From Nautilus pompilius (taxonomy: Eukaryota > Mollusca > Cephalopoda > Nautilida > Nautilidae): 64,000 nucleotides of DNA. This document shows, one piece after another, positions 11,275 to 21,403 of this stretch (positions are counted from its first letter, which is position 1; every line of letters begins with the position of its first letter). The translations under genes and the position numbers were made by a program. The DNA lies in assembly GCA_018389105.1 (NCBI GenBank), contig JACATO010001089.1, positions 124,001 through 188,000 on the forward strand, given 5' to 3'. Below the pieces are notes generated by a model, which was not told the origin of the DNA, did no database searches, and saw only the letters and a program-made list of their open reading frames with translations.

Positions 11275-13097
11275 ATTCCCGGACAGACGGCCGGCCGAAC
11301 GAATATCTGACCGAACAGACAACTGGCAGCCCGCCTAGATCCTGGTACGGTTGCCAGTCTGAAGTTATAAAGGTAAGCCGATGTTTTCCAGTGTTTTACA
11401 TTTCTTTACTTTATTGTTGTTCTCTCTCAAGTTTTTTTTGAGATGTGTATATTATCATCTATGATAATTTAAAGTTATTTTTGTAAATAAGTAGGGGTGT
11501 TGCCTAAGGTAAATAAAATTATTGTTTCTTTTAAGACCATGGAATTCATACCAACGACAAGAGGAGGAAGAAAACTTTTACTTGATGGCTGCGCCTACAT
11601 CGTTGATAAACAAAAAGCCAATGTAACATATTGGCGATGTGAACGCAAAGGAAGTTGTGGAGGGCGACTAAAAACAGAAGACGAAGTTATTCAAGGAGAA
11701 GCAAGTAATCATTCACATCCATCTGATGCCGCACGCAACCTATCCTTGAAAACAGTACAGAAAATTAAAGAAAGAGCCAAACAGTCAGAGGAAGTGACAT
11801 CGACTAGTATACAAAACTGCAGCAGTGAGTACCCACTTGATGCTGCGGATGCTCTTCCTAAAAAAGAAACTGTGGCAAGAATGGTGCGTGGACAACACAC
11901 GGCACCAGACGGGGACATTTTAACTGACGACTTACGGAAATCTATTAGAGGAGAAGACTTTGTTACCCATGGAAATGACAACCTGCTAATTCTATCGACG
12001 CTTCGAAATTTACAGCTTCTTGCTTTCAAAGACCGCTGGCTTTGTGATGGAACTTTTGATTCTGCGCCATTAGGCTTTCAGTGCATGTTGTGCTGGATGA
12101 GAGCCATACAATTCCCTTGATTTTTAACACCCTCAAGCAAGTGAGACCAGATCTTAATCCTGTTTCAGTCACCATTGACTATGAAAAAGCGGCTCTTAAT
12201 AGCATCACAGCATATTTTCCAAACACAAACATTTATGGATGTTTTTTCCATTTTGGGCAGTGCTTGTGGAGAAAAATACAAGGATTTGGACTACAGATTT
12301 GGTATAATGATCCAAGAAATGCACTGACCGTCAAGTCTGTTCAAGCTTTAGCATTTGTGCCATTAGTGATGTTGCTGAAAGCATCAATGAATTTGTCTCA
12401 TCACTAGATGATGAAACTGATGAACTTCTATCTGAGTTTCTTGGCTACTTTGAAGCGACATGGATTGGTGTTATACAGCGTGGAAGACGACGAAGACCAG
12501 CATTTGAACTCAGTATGTGGAAGACATTAGAGAGAACCACTCAAGGCCTTCCACGGACAACAAACTCTCTAGAATGATGGCACAGATGGTTTGAGCAGAG
12601 AATGGCAATCACCCACCCCACTGTTTGCCGTCTAGTTTCAAAACTAAGAAAACAACAGTCGGATTGGGAGTTGACGATTGAGATGGTAGAATCAAGAGTG
12701 GAATTGAGAAAACCTAAGAAGAAATACCAGATTTTAAACACAAAACTGAAGTCTATCATTGAGAAATATAAGGAGTATCCTAGAGTTGATTTCTTGAGAG
12801 CAATTGCCCACAATCTTTAAATATCTAAGGACATTAAACTTTATAGTGCATTTTTAAAAACCAATTACTTTATAATTAATATCTTTTATACTATAGTACA
12901 TGTGCAATAAAGATTTTTTTATCATACAATGATGTTATCCTTTTATTGTTTTTATAGTTTGTTTTATAAAGCAGTTACAAAGAAGAAATAAAAATAACAA
13001 AGAAAATTCAAAGACCGTATGTCCATTCTGCCAGATAACCGATATTCGGTCAGATATCCGTTCGGCCAAATGTCCGTCGGTCATCTGTCCGGCCACG
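11275..13097 (+). mobile_element. Mutator-like (MULE) DNA transposon of the FLYWCH type, 1823 bp
   Basis: The element is bounded by imperfect terminal inverted repeats, left 11275-11329 and right 13028-13097. They share CCGGACAGA, GCCGAACG-ATATCTGACCGA and a CTGGCAG inner edge. The left repeat lacks about 12 bases present in the right. It is flanked by a perfect 9-bp direct repeat, CAAAAATGG, at 11266-11274 and 13098-13106; 9 bp is the usual MULE target-site duplication. Inside is one plus-strand transposase pseudogene. The insertion splits an older Tc1 transposase frame, which fixes the order of events. I would place it near the Phantom-like FLYWCH MULEs of invertebrates; that assignment is from memory of the family. 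Confidence 0.85.
11539..12820 (+). pseudogene. FLYWCH-MULE transposase, frameshifted and nonsense-mutated
   Basis: The first methionine consistent with the family is at 11539. Residues about 5-60 form a FLYWCH zinc finger: GGRKLLLDGCAYIVDKQ, TYWRCERKGSCGGR, then NHSHP, with the Cys-Cys-His-His ligands visible. The MULE DDE region follows: LCDGTFDSAPLGFQ (first Asp), then in another frame SVTIDYEKAAL (second Asp) and IYGCFFHFGQCLWRKIQ. The C-terminal part is in a third frame, with RTTNSLE followed by a TGA at 12575-12577 where families have a Gly/Trp before WHRxF. Frame changes near 12090 and 12360 and this stop inactivate it. Sequence between the first Asp block and VVLDES also looks shortened compared with intact relatives. 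An intron explanation for the first break is less likely, because no good GT-AG pair is seen. Confidence 0.85.
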
Positions 13098-13106
13098 CAA
13101 AAATGG
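13098..13106. repeat. right 9-bp target-site duplication of the MULE
   Basis: Second copy of CAAAAATGG, directly outside the right terminal inverted repeat and followed by a G-run. Confidence 0.8.
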
Positions 13107-13245
13107 GGGGGGGGATGTCGGGGCATCAAAACTTTTCCAAAGTCTGGTCAATCACAGGACATGAAACCAAAGAGCACGTGTGGGCTGTCCTTAACCGACC
13201 TTGTGGAAGTGTTCCCGTAAACCGACCTCCTGAGATTCTCTGATG
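13107..13245 (+). pseudogene. Tc1-family transposase relic, right part
   Basis: Translation after the MULE gives GIKTFPKSGQSQDMKP, then KEHVWAVLNRPCGSVPVNRP. This aligns with the Tc1 C-terminal block (WPSQSPDxNPIEHVWxxLxRRV) that contains the catalytic Glu region. It continues the Tc1 frame broken off at 11265, with the MULE between. Similarity fades after about 13245, where an in-frame stop occurs. No terminal inverted repeat of this Tc1 was found. Confidence 0.7.
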
Positions 13246-13249
13246 CAAA

Positions 13250-16200
13250 ATCCGTGCCAAGAATTATTTGCGATTTCACACACCCGAATGTTGATACCGT
13301 CCACAGAAATTATCAAGGCTTGAGTGTTGTGTATGGTTCAAACAAAAATGGGCGCTTTTCAAACTTGGGTTCTATCCTATTTACAGGTGGCCGTTGGTTT
13401 TTGACATCTGATATAGTTTTTTTTAAAGAATTTATATTCCCCTATTATGAGTGGTCCATAGTGAAAGGTAAAATCTTTGTGAAGATTAGTTAGGCACGCA
13501 CGGAACAACCTTAATATCTAGATGTGGTAACTAGTTTTAATATTCCTTTGTGTTGAGCTGGCTAGAAGAGGCTACATTCGATTGTTAGAAAGAATGGACA
13601 AATTTCTAGCTATCTCTAATCTTTAAAAAGAATAATGCAAGGGACGATAGAGAGGGAAATAAAGCTTTAAAGTTGGTCAGCAAGTAGCGGATGGAAGCTC
13701 AAAGCTAGCAAAAGGAAGTTATCCGAATGGAAAATAGAAATAAATTCTTAGTATTTTACGATCAAGCTAAGTCGGAAAAATATTTGAAAAGGGCAGACCA
13801 TCGGTAAATCGGTCTGAATGCCGAAACCAGTGTCTTGAGGTTGTCTCTGTCGGTCGAACATGAAATCAGAACAATTCTAGTACTTCTGTGCAAACAGCCA
13901 CAAATAACAACGACACCCTGTTGCCTTTAATCAAACAATAATAACCAAACTAATCGATAGGATTTATCATTTTCGGCCGACTTATTGACTGTGCGCGATG
14001 ATCCATCTTGTAACTTTTGCCTCCCATACATTTTACCGCCATTTTTTGTTTTAAAAAATCTTTTCGCAAGGAAAACGGATGTTTGGCTCCCGAACCATTG
14101 CAACTTATTTATTTATTTATTTATTTATCTATTTCAAATTGTTACTGTTCTGTAAAACGTTGCCAAGCAATAATCATCACAGATTTGCTTCGTTAATGTG
14201 GCAAGCCATTTGAGTATTTAATAGGAATTAATGATATCATAAATCTAATATCATTAGAAAATTGATACTGACGTTGATTATTTAATAATAACCTTAAGCA
14301 TTTGATATAAAATTAGTAATTACATATTTTCGATATAATTGTTGATACTGTTGCTTTTAGTATGTAGTAATGGAAGAATTATTCATATCATTAAAGGAAT
14401 AAAAGTGACCGTAAATTTAATTAATGTTATTATTATTTTATGATATCACTAATTCCAGAAATAAGGACGGTCAAGTGGCCAAAGCATGGTGGCAGCCTGG
14501 AGAGAGTCAATGACTCAAGCCGACCGAAATTCAGTGAAAACAGATCGTTCTCACCAAACTACTCTGGAGACGAAGGGAGCATACCAACGGTATTTTGAAA
14601 ACAACATGGCGGCGAGTATATAGATATGTGAAAAGTCAAAGAGGGAAAAAAGTTTTTCTTTTAAATTTACATATACCCTTTCTTTAAAAAAAGAGAATCA
14701 AACCTAATCTTAAAATATTTATGCTATCTGCATCAACTACTAGACGTGACAAAATATTTCAGGCTGACATTACAGGGTTACTGAAAAGCCATTTCTTAAT
14801 ATCTGATCAAGAGTGCTTCATTTACCAGCCGTGGTTATATTTGATATGATACACATATAAAAACCTGCGTCAGCCATCCCACTTCGAACACAACCAAACC
14901 AAACCCAACACTATGCATATTAATAATCGTCAAGAAAAAAATCTGAACTTTCTCTAAAATAATGGTATATTTTGCATAATGACGATTCCATGCCCATATC
15001 GCATAATTCAAAAAATGGTCTAACTGTGATGTGCAAACACTGTATCCTGCTTAATATTTTTATCAAAATGATTATATAGAGATATTTGAGTAGATAAAAT
15101 CCAATACCGAATAGTTCGTGCTATCAGCCGAGTAAATGCTGAGTTTTCCGTAGCCAGCTTCGATTCGACATCAGATTAGAAACAGAGATTAAAAGAAAAT
15201 ATATTGTATACTTTCATTTTTCCCCTTCTTGTTGCATCAACTAAGATCGCGGAAAATTATACCAGATGCTGACACTGGTGTGGATTTATCTTGCAGCATC
15301 GTACTCCAAGCGTCTGCAACAAGGCGTTTTGCTTCACATCAAACTTGCGCAAAAAGTCTCTTCGCGTCCTGGATCACGTGACATAACAATGTCGTCCAGG
15401 TCAGTTCCTACCCGCCAGAGTAACTAACCAGCCAAATGAATGGACAAACAAATAAGCGCCTCGTGCTGATTTTAATCACAGATATCAAATAAAATGATGG
15501 GATTATTGCGGACTACTTCCTATATGCGGGCACGTAAATATATCTTTCTTCTCAAAGACAAAACAATAACAGTAAACTGCTGTTTCTTTTAAGCATTTTA
15601 TTTTTGTCAGAAAACCCGCATCACTGAGTGTGGAAGAACGGCACCAGCTTCAGCTCTGCTCCGCAGTCACCGAACGCAGACTGTCTATGAGACGGAGACC
15701 AAACTAGACATCATCAGGCTTTAGTGACATCCAAACTCCCCACCGAGACAGACCGAATTAGTCCGCTCTCTTCGACTGCCCACATACATTCCGACTGCGC
15801 CAGCACTCTCAGAGAGAATACCAGACTCAAAAGATATTCCATAAGTACTCTAATTCTACCGATTGTAAAGGGGTTAACCGGCCGCTGATCTTGTATTCGC
15901 ATCAGTATTAGTGTTTGTATTTTTAGTGATGCATAATAGCATTGTTGTTCACTCAAACTGTATTCTGCTTTAGGAAAAAGCTTTTTTGTTTTGTTTTAGA
16001 GTTTTATGAAATGAAGCGTCAAAATTCCCTGATTTTTTTTTCAAAAGTGATCCACCGAAAGTTTTTAAAATATCGGGTACTTCGGAAAAGCGTTTGTCTT
16101 CATCTCCTACTCCACCAATTGTACACAAAATTTCAACGAGCTTAATTCATGACATCGAATTTTTTATGGTTAGAATTTGATATTCAAAAAACAAAAAAAC

Positions 16201-17220
16201 AGTGTAAGACGTATATATATATATAATTCCTGAAATGGTAATATTAAGCTCTGCTGGAATAAAAGATGTATTTATACTTTGGAGATTTCCTTCATTTATT
16301 AATGAAAACAGGTTTCTTTCGTTGGCTAATTGCGAGTTACCGACTACAGTAAATGTAGAACAGTTTCATCGTATCTAAATCTGAATCTCTGCGTGCTATC
16401 ACCGTCTCAATGAAGTAAGTCGCAGCTTGAGGTAACTAAATTCTAATGAATAGCTGTCATGACTCGAACATACATCAGACAAGGCGCAGACTCAGCTTTA
16501 ATCTGACTGCAAGCTTTAACGGCAACATGCATTTTTAAAAAAGGGAAGAAAAAAAACAAGCATTGAGAAGCATAGACTTTAAAGAAATCGTCTCAGGTAT
16601 AAATGAATTAATACAGAGAACAAAAGCAGCGATAACATAGAAACTAAACCAGTGGGGGAAAGTTAATTACTCTTAAATATGAGAAACAATTTATATCCAG
16701 AAAAAACAGAACCAAGATGGCAAAAAAAATAAGAAAAAATATTTGGTTTATCATCAAACCAAAAGGAATCTGTTACGGGAATCGTTTCTGTTGGTGGAAA
16801 ATCACACCCGCATTCCCACAATGAAACGAAGACTAGCTGTTGTTGTCCTTCCTGAACACATTTCTCTCCTTTCAGATGATAATTTCTACTTGAATTTCCT
16901 TCTAATTTTCAAAATTATGTTTGGATCTAATATTTTTTTTGGAATTGAGCAACAGATAAAGGCATCATCGAACGTTTTATTTCAAAAGTTTCCATACAGC
17001 TTTAAAATAACTGTAGCCGATGGAAGGCAAATTCTACATAAATAAAAATCTACGTCCAGACGTAAATGAGATGAAGATGTGATACTCTTCAGCCACCATA
17101 GCGGTTTCCCCCTTTTTTTTTGGCTATTACCGCCAGTATCCGCTTTCAAATTATGTGATTATGCAATAGTTCCTTAAGTAGATAATCGACTTAAAATTGA
17201 CATTTAGTTTAACTTTTTAA
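13250..17220. other. non-coding stretch, nothing recognised
   Basis: No supported gene or dated transposon. An (ATTT)n run lies at about 14107-14134 and a (TA)n run at about 16211-16224. GC-richer patches at 14461-14630 and 15600-15830 have no readable protein. Plus-strand frames at 15942-16145 and 16743-17045 are AT-driven and show no motif. Confidence 0.45.
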
Positions 17221-17224
17221 TATA

Positions 17225-18686
17225 CACTGATGTTCAAAATTATGAGCTAACAAAATTAAGACGCACCCTTTCAACACCTTGTTATTACTTCAGCATGAAA
17301 AAATCGAGGAAAAAAAGAAAAGTCAAATAAACCATACATCAGAACATATAAACAATTAATTATGATGTTGATATCTGTATGTGAATGACTGCTGCACATA
17401 TTTTAGTATAACCTGTTTAATATTTTTCAACATATTGTCCTATAAATAATCCTCATTTTCTCGCAAATAGTTGCAAAGCTGAATGACATTGGCTGCAGTT
17501 TTTTATACGATTCTTCAAACTAGTTTATCCCAAACAAGTTTAATGGCGTTCATATCTATTAATAGATATTAATGGAGGGCTAAACCGTGATCTTAAGAAA
17601 CTCTTCCAATTATTTGCTATTGTGTTTTACATTTTGATGTGCGCTTTGGATTTGATGAAATTGTATGACGTTGCAGAATACTGTGGTATCTCTCTTACCT
17701 GAAAATCCCATAATTTTTATTGTTACCAGCCAAACAACTTCAGATATTCAAATTTCCGCCACCATGTTTAAAATGTAGGACATAACACATCTCTCTTCAT
17801 ATTTTTTCTTTGGATTTTCATCTAACGTAGTCATCACTTAGAATCATATATTTAAAACCTGCTCTCAACCGACCAATATACTGCATCATTACACCAACAT
17901 GTAGTCCGGATGTTACTTACCTCATTCAAGTAACCTTTTCTTCTTAGCACGTCTGACAAAAGCTTTCTAGCTGATGCTTCTGGGCAAATCAGTCGAACCT
18001 TTCTTAACTGTATTTACTGGTAAGGTTTAAATGCTGACTGTTGGAAGCAAATATTGTTAGCAGCTAATTATTTGCCTGTCAAGAAAGAAGTTTATTCTAG
18101 AATTTTAAAACCATCAACTTCTCTTCCGTTGGGCCTTTGGTCATAGCAGAGACAGTGGACTTCATTCTGTAAATGATTGTTCGAACACTACCCCATTTTA
18201 CTCCAACTTCCTCCACGTTTTTCTTTTGAAGGAGTAATCAATCAGCTGAATGAAGGACAATTATAGACAGCTTTGTTTCATAGCGAATTTCATTTTAGAT
18301 GCTATTTCATCTATTCAAAAAAAACAAACCCTGATAGTATTTAGCAATAATGAGGTCCATTAACATTTATACAAAAGCATAGAATGAACTAGCAATTGTT
18401 GAAGTTCGTTTTAAGAAACGATATTGGATGAACATGATAACATCATACCTTCGGTATGAACTAAATCTAACATCCATAGAAATAACTTGCTGATACCATA
18501 ATTACGCAAAAAGCTTGAAGTTACAACAAACGTCACATTTAATAGTTTATATCTTCAGACATGGTTTCTTAGATATTTATTTTTACATTTATTTTGCTAG
18601 AATAATGTATTTTCACAAGCAATAAACGATTGAAAACTCAGATAACAGTATCTTCGCATGGGAGCTCCTAATTTTGAACGACAATG
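17225..18686 (-). mobile_element. Tc1-like transposon, complete but decayed (copy 1)
   Basis: The ends form inverted repeats. The left begins CACTGATGTTCAAAATTATG at 17225; the right, read on the minus strand, begins CATTGTCGTTCAAAATTAGG. Both are followed by AGCT and flanked by TA dinucleotides. The length, 1462 bp, fits Tc1. The minus strand carries a broken transposase in the expected order: MASKMKFAMKQ and NVEEVGV (N-terminal helix-turn-helix), LRRKGYLNE, FKHGGGNL (GGGSVMVWG block), LEEFLKITV, then a C-terminal block resembling NYLREEW. Many stops and frame changes show it is long dead. It shares family-specific sequence with the copy at 34210-35682, including long matching non-coding ends. 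Confidence 0.8.
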
Positions 18687-19228
18687 TATGTATTTATCGC
18701 GTCTCCCTAAAGTCTTAAACTATAACCTCTTTTAAATACTGTAAACGGAACAGGTATCGCATGGCCGGCTTCGATGAATGTAACAGAGATGTGCTGAGAC
18801 ATCTGGTTTTGGCAGAAACGCAAAAGCCACATCTGGCCTAACACCGGCCAGCATCTTTGATCTCTGAGCGGTCCGTTCTCAAAAGTACTCAACGGAACGA
18901 AGTTTCCAAGGCTTGTAATTTATCCGTCATCCGGAATTCTCCAAAATGGAAACAAATCGCCAAGAAAGATTTCAAATTTTTTGCAAGTGGTGACCACTGA
19001 GAGCAGGATCCAAAACGGACAATGGGATATCGCGACGCTCATACATCTCTGGGTGTAAAATTGTGCACGCGGTTCTCTGAAGTAGACAAACGATTTGTTG
19101 TCTTTTGATACAATGAAGAATGAAAGCCATTATGACTTAAACAAAAGTTTCTACCAGTTTCCTTCTTTCCAATTATTTTTTCCATTTTCCAGAAGTATAT
19201 ATTTGGGATATTCTGCTGGATGCTTATA
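18687..19228. other. spacer between Tc1 copy 1 and the Tigger element
   Basis: Unannotated; about 540 bases. A minus-strand frame at 18707-18892 has no recognisable motif. Confidence 0.4.
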
Positions 19229-19287
19229 CAGTCAAAGCTCGTTACTATGCCACTCTCGCTATTATGCCACTTTTGCTCGGTCCCGAC
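19229..19287 (+). repeat. left terminal repeat of the Tigger element
   Basis: It holds the 25-bp inverted terminal repeat and a 47-bp module (19241-19287) that is repeated directly at 21330-21376. TATGCCAC occurs twice here and twice more just inside (about 19312 and 19337). These are likely transposase-binding sites, by analogy with pogo-type ends. Confidence 0.85.
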
Positions 19288-19760
19288 AAAATTCAATACA
19301 AAATAAATTTACTATGCCACCCCCTAATCTCGCTACTATGCCACTAGTGCCCCAGGCGCAGTTTTCAAGGGGGCGCAAAATTGGTACTTATAGTTACCAA
19401 AATCATTAGTTGACTGTAAAATTTTCATAAATTTGTCCTACGTTTGAGCTGACACGCCAAAACGCGCACATCTTTACAGCATGCCCGGGGCACTGGCCGC
19501 GTGTGTGTTGTAGACGTGCCTGGATGACCTCGCATGTGTGCGCGTACTCACGCGCGTCATAAGGGCTCAATTGTTATGCAAGTGAATGCACTTGCAAATT
19601 TACTTATCCTCGTACGGTGAACGCGCTTGCAAAATTTATTCACTGTAAGTTGGCCGTGTGAAACAGAGGTCTTTTATGAAATTTACCAGAGCTCGTTCTG
19701 AGGAAGTTATTGATAGATTTGATATTTTCGAAATCATTTATTTTTCAAATTTAGTTAACA

Positions 19761-21269
19761 ATGTCAGCTCAGAAACGCAAGAGAACTGACTTTACGCTGC
19801 AGGAGAAGGAGATCATCGATGCCGCGAAGAAGGAGTCGAATCAGTCCAAGCTGGCCAGGGAGATAAGCAAGAAATGGGGCGTCGAAGTTAAGAGAACCAC
19901 CGTGAAGGGCATTCTCAGCAAGAAGGATGCAATCGAGGGTGCAATTAAAGCTGGAGTTCCATCAAAGCGCATGAAGCTGACGCAGGCTCAAGACCCGAAG
20001 CTCGATGAGGGGGTGCTCATGTGGCTGAAGCAAGCAAGAGGACAGAATCTGCCTGTCAGCGGCGATCTGATCAAGGAGAAGGCGACGAAACTGGCTGAGC
20101 TGATGCACATCTCAGACTTCATGGCGAGCGACGGTTGGCTGGCCAACTTCAGGAAGCGCCACGGCATCACGTTTAAGACAGTGCAAGGCGAAGCTGGAGC
20201 GGTGGATTCGCAATCCCTTCTTGATTGGCACCAACAGGTTCTCCGGCCCTTGCTCGGACAGTTCTCTGCAGACGATGTCTTCAATCTGGATGAGACTGGA
20301 CTCTTCTGGCAGCTGCTTCCGAACAAGACCATGGCTTTCAGGGGAGATCGGTGCACTGGAGGAAAGAAAAGCAAGCAAAGGATCACTCTTCTAGTCGGGG
20401 CAAACATGAGCGGCAGCGAGAAGTTCCCTCTTCTGGTGATCGGCAATTCCAAGAGACCCCGTGCCTTCAAGAACAAGGAAATCCCGGTCACATACAAGGC
20501 GAACTCGAAGGCATGGATGACGGTGGAGCTTTTCGAGGAGATGTTGCATGCGTGGGACGGACGACTCGGCCAGCAGGGACGCAGAGTGCTGCTCTGTCTC
20601 GATAACTTCTCTGGCCACCCTCCTGAGCTCCAGCTGGACAACATCCAACTAGTCTTCTTCCCACCCAACACAACAGCCAATTCGCAACCAATGGATCAGG
20701 GAATCATAGAGAATCTCAAGCGCCACTACAAGAAGCTCCTGCTGAGCCGCCGGCTTGAGGCCATGGACGAGGGAAAGGAGTTCAAGTTCACGTTGCTCGA
20801 CGCTCTACACGTCGCCCGGTGTGCTTGGGAGCAGGTCAGCGAGTCGACGATCAGGAACTGTTTCGCGAAGGCAAAGTTCGTCGAAGAAGAGGTCCAGACT
20901 GAGCCAGAGGATGCGGAACTACTCGAGATCTGGGAAGCTCTGCCTGCCGAGGAAAAGATGCACGAGAGCGAGGAGATCGAGCTGTCTGACTTTCTCGAAG
21001 CCGACGAGCGCCTCGCGACTGGTGGGTCTTTTACGCTGGAGGAGATTGCGAAGGAGATACTGCGCCGCGAGGAGCCAGTGGAAAACGAAGATGACGGGGT
21101 CACTGTCGAGGAGGAAATCGTTCCTTTCGAGGAAGCCCAGCGCGCATGGAGCATCGTCCGGAAGTTCATGCAGCAGAGAAGCGGGCAGCCCGTAGACAAT
21201 GAGCTGCTCCAGATCCGCCGGAAGAAGATGCGCCATCCGACGATATTTGAGAGCTTTGGACTGAGATGA
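19761..21269 (+). CDS. intact Tigger/TIGD-like transposase, 502 aa
   Basis: A DDE transposase of the pogo/Tigger group with CENP-B-like DNA binding. Residues about 5-60 form the N-terminal helix-turn-helix (KRKRTDFTLQEKEIIDAAKK to KGILSKKDAI). Residues about 75-140 are the second CENP-B/Tc5-type helix-turn-helix, ending DGWLANFRKRHGITFK. The catalytic core shows DETGLFW near residue 175 (first Asp), LLCLDNFSGHP near 280 (second Asp) and QPMDQGIIENLKRHY near 315 (third Asp). The C-terminal third is acidic and ends HPTIFESF. All three acidic catalytic positions are kept. The start is the first ATG after an in-frame stop region, about 530 bases inside the left end. AATAAA motifs follow the stop at about 21284 and 21306. 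The coding part is visibly GC-rich against AT-rich flanks and has no intron. It is probably active or very recently active, or recently transferred; domestication is less likely because both ends are intact. Confidence 0.95.
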   Translation: MSAQKRKRTDFTLQEKEIIDAAKKESNQSKLAREISKKWGVEVKRTTVKGILSKKDAIEGAIKAGVPSKRMKLTQAQDPKLDEGVLMWLKQARGQNLPVSGDLIKEKATKLAELMHISDFMASDGWLANFRKRHGITFKTVQGEAGAVDSQSLLDWHQQVLRPLLGQFSADDVFNLDETGLFWQLLPNKTMAFRGDRCTGGKKSKQRITLLVGANMSGSEKFPLLVIGNSKRPRAFKNKEIPVTYKANSKAWMTVELFEEMLHAWDGRLGQQGRRVLLCLDNFSGHPPELQLDNIQLVFFPPNTTANSQPMDQGIIENLKRHYKKLLLSRRLEAMDEGKEFKFTLLDALHVARCAWEQVSESTIRNCFAKAKFVEEEVQTEPEDAELLEIWEALPAEEKMHESEEIELSDFLEADERLATGGSFTLEEIAKEILRREEPVENEDDGVTVEEEIVPFEEAQRAWSIVRKFMQQRSGQPVDNELLQIRRKKMRHPTIFESFGLR

Positions 21270-21329
21270 TGGATAGCGTGCGAAAATAAAGCCTTTTTAC
21301 TTACAATAAAGCCGTTTTTAAAAACCTTC

Positions 21330-21403
21330 GTTACTATGCCACTCTCGCTACTATGCCACTTTTGCTCGGTCCCGACGGGTGGCATAGTAGCGAGCTTTGA
21401 CTG
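21330..21403 (-). repeat. right terminal repeat of the Tigger element
   Basis: It contains a direct 47-bp copy of the left-end module (21330-21376) followed by the 27-base inverted end (21377-21403). The TACTATGCCAC boxes of the two parts can pair, so a hairpin is possible at this end. Confidence 0.85.

Larger units (their letters stand above)
19229..21403 (+). mobile_element. Tigger (pogo superfamily) DNA transposon, complete, 2175 bp
   Basis: The left end reads CAGTCAAAGCTCGTTACTAT and the right end, reverse-complemented, CAGTCAAAGCTCGCTACTAT: a 25-bp inverted repeat with one mismatch, flanked by TA on both sides (19227-19228 and 21404-21405). CAGT ends with a TA duplication are typical of pogo/Tigger. 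A 47-bp segment at 19241-19287 recurs in the same orientation at 21330-21376 with a single difference, so the right end carries both a direct copy and a short inverted copy of the left end. The core TACTATGCCAC is repeated several times within each end. The single gene inside is intact and nothing interrupts it. The near-identical ends and open frame point to recent insertion. Confidence 0.95.
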
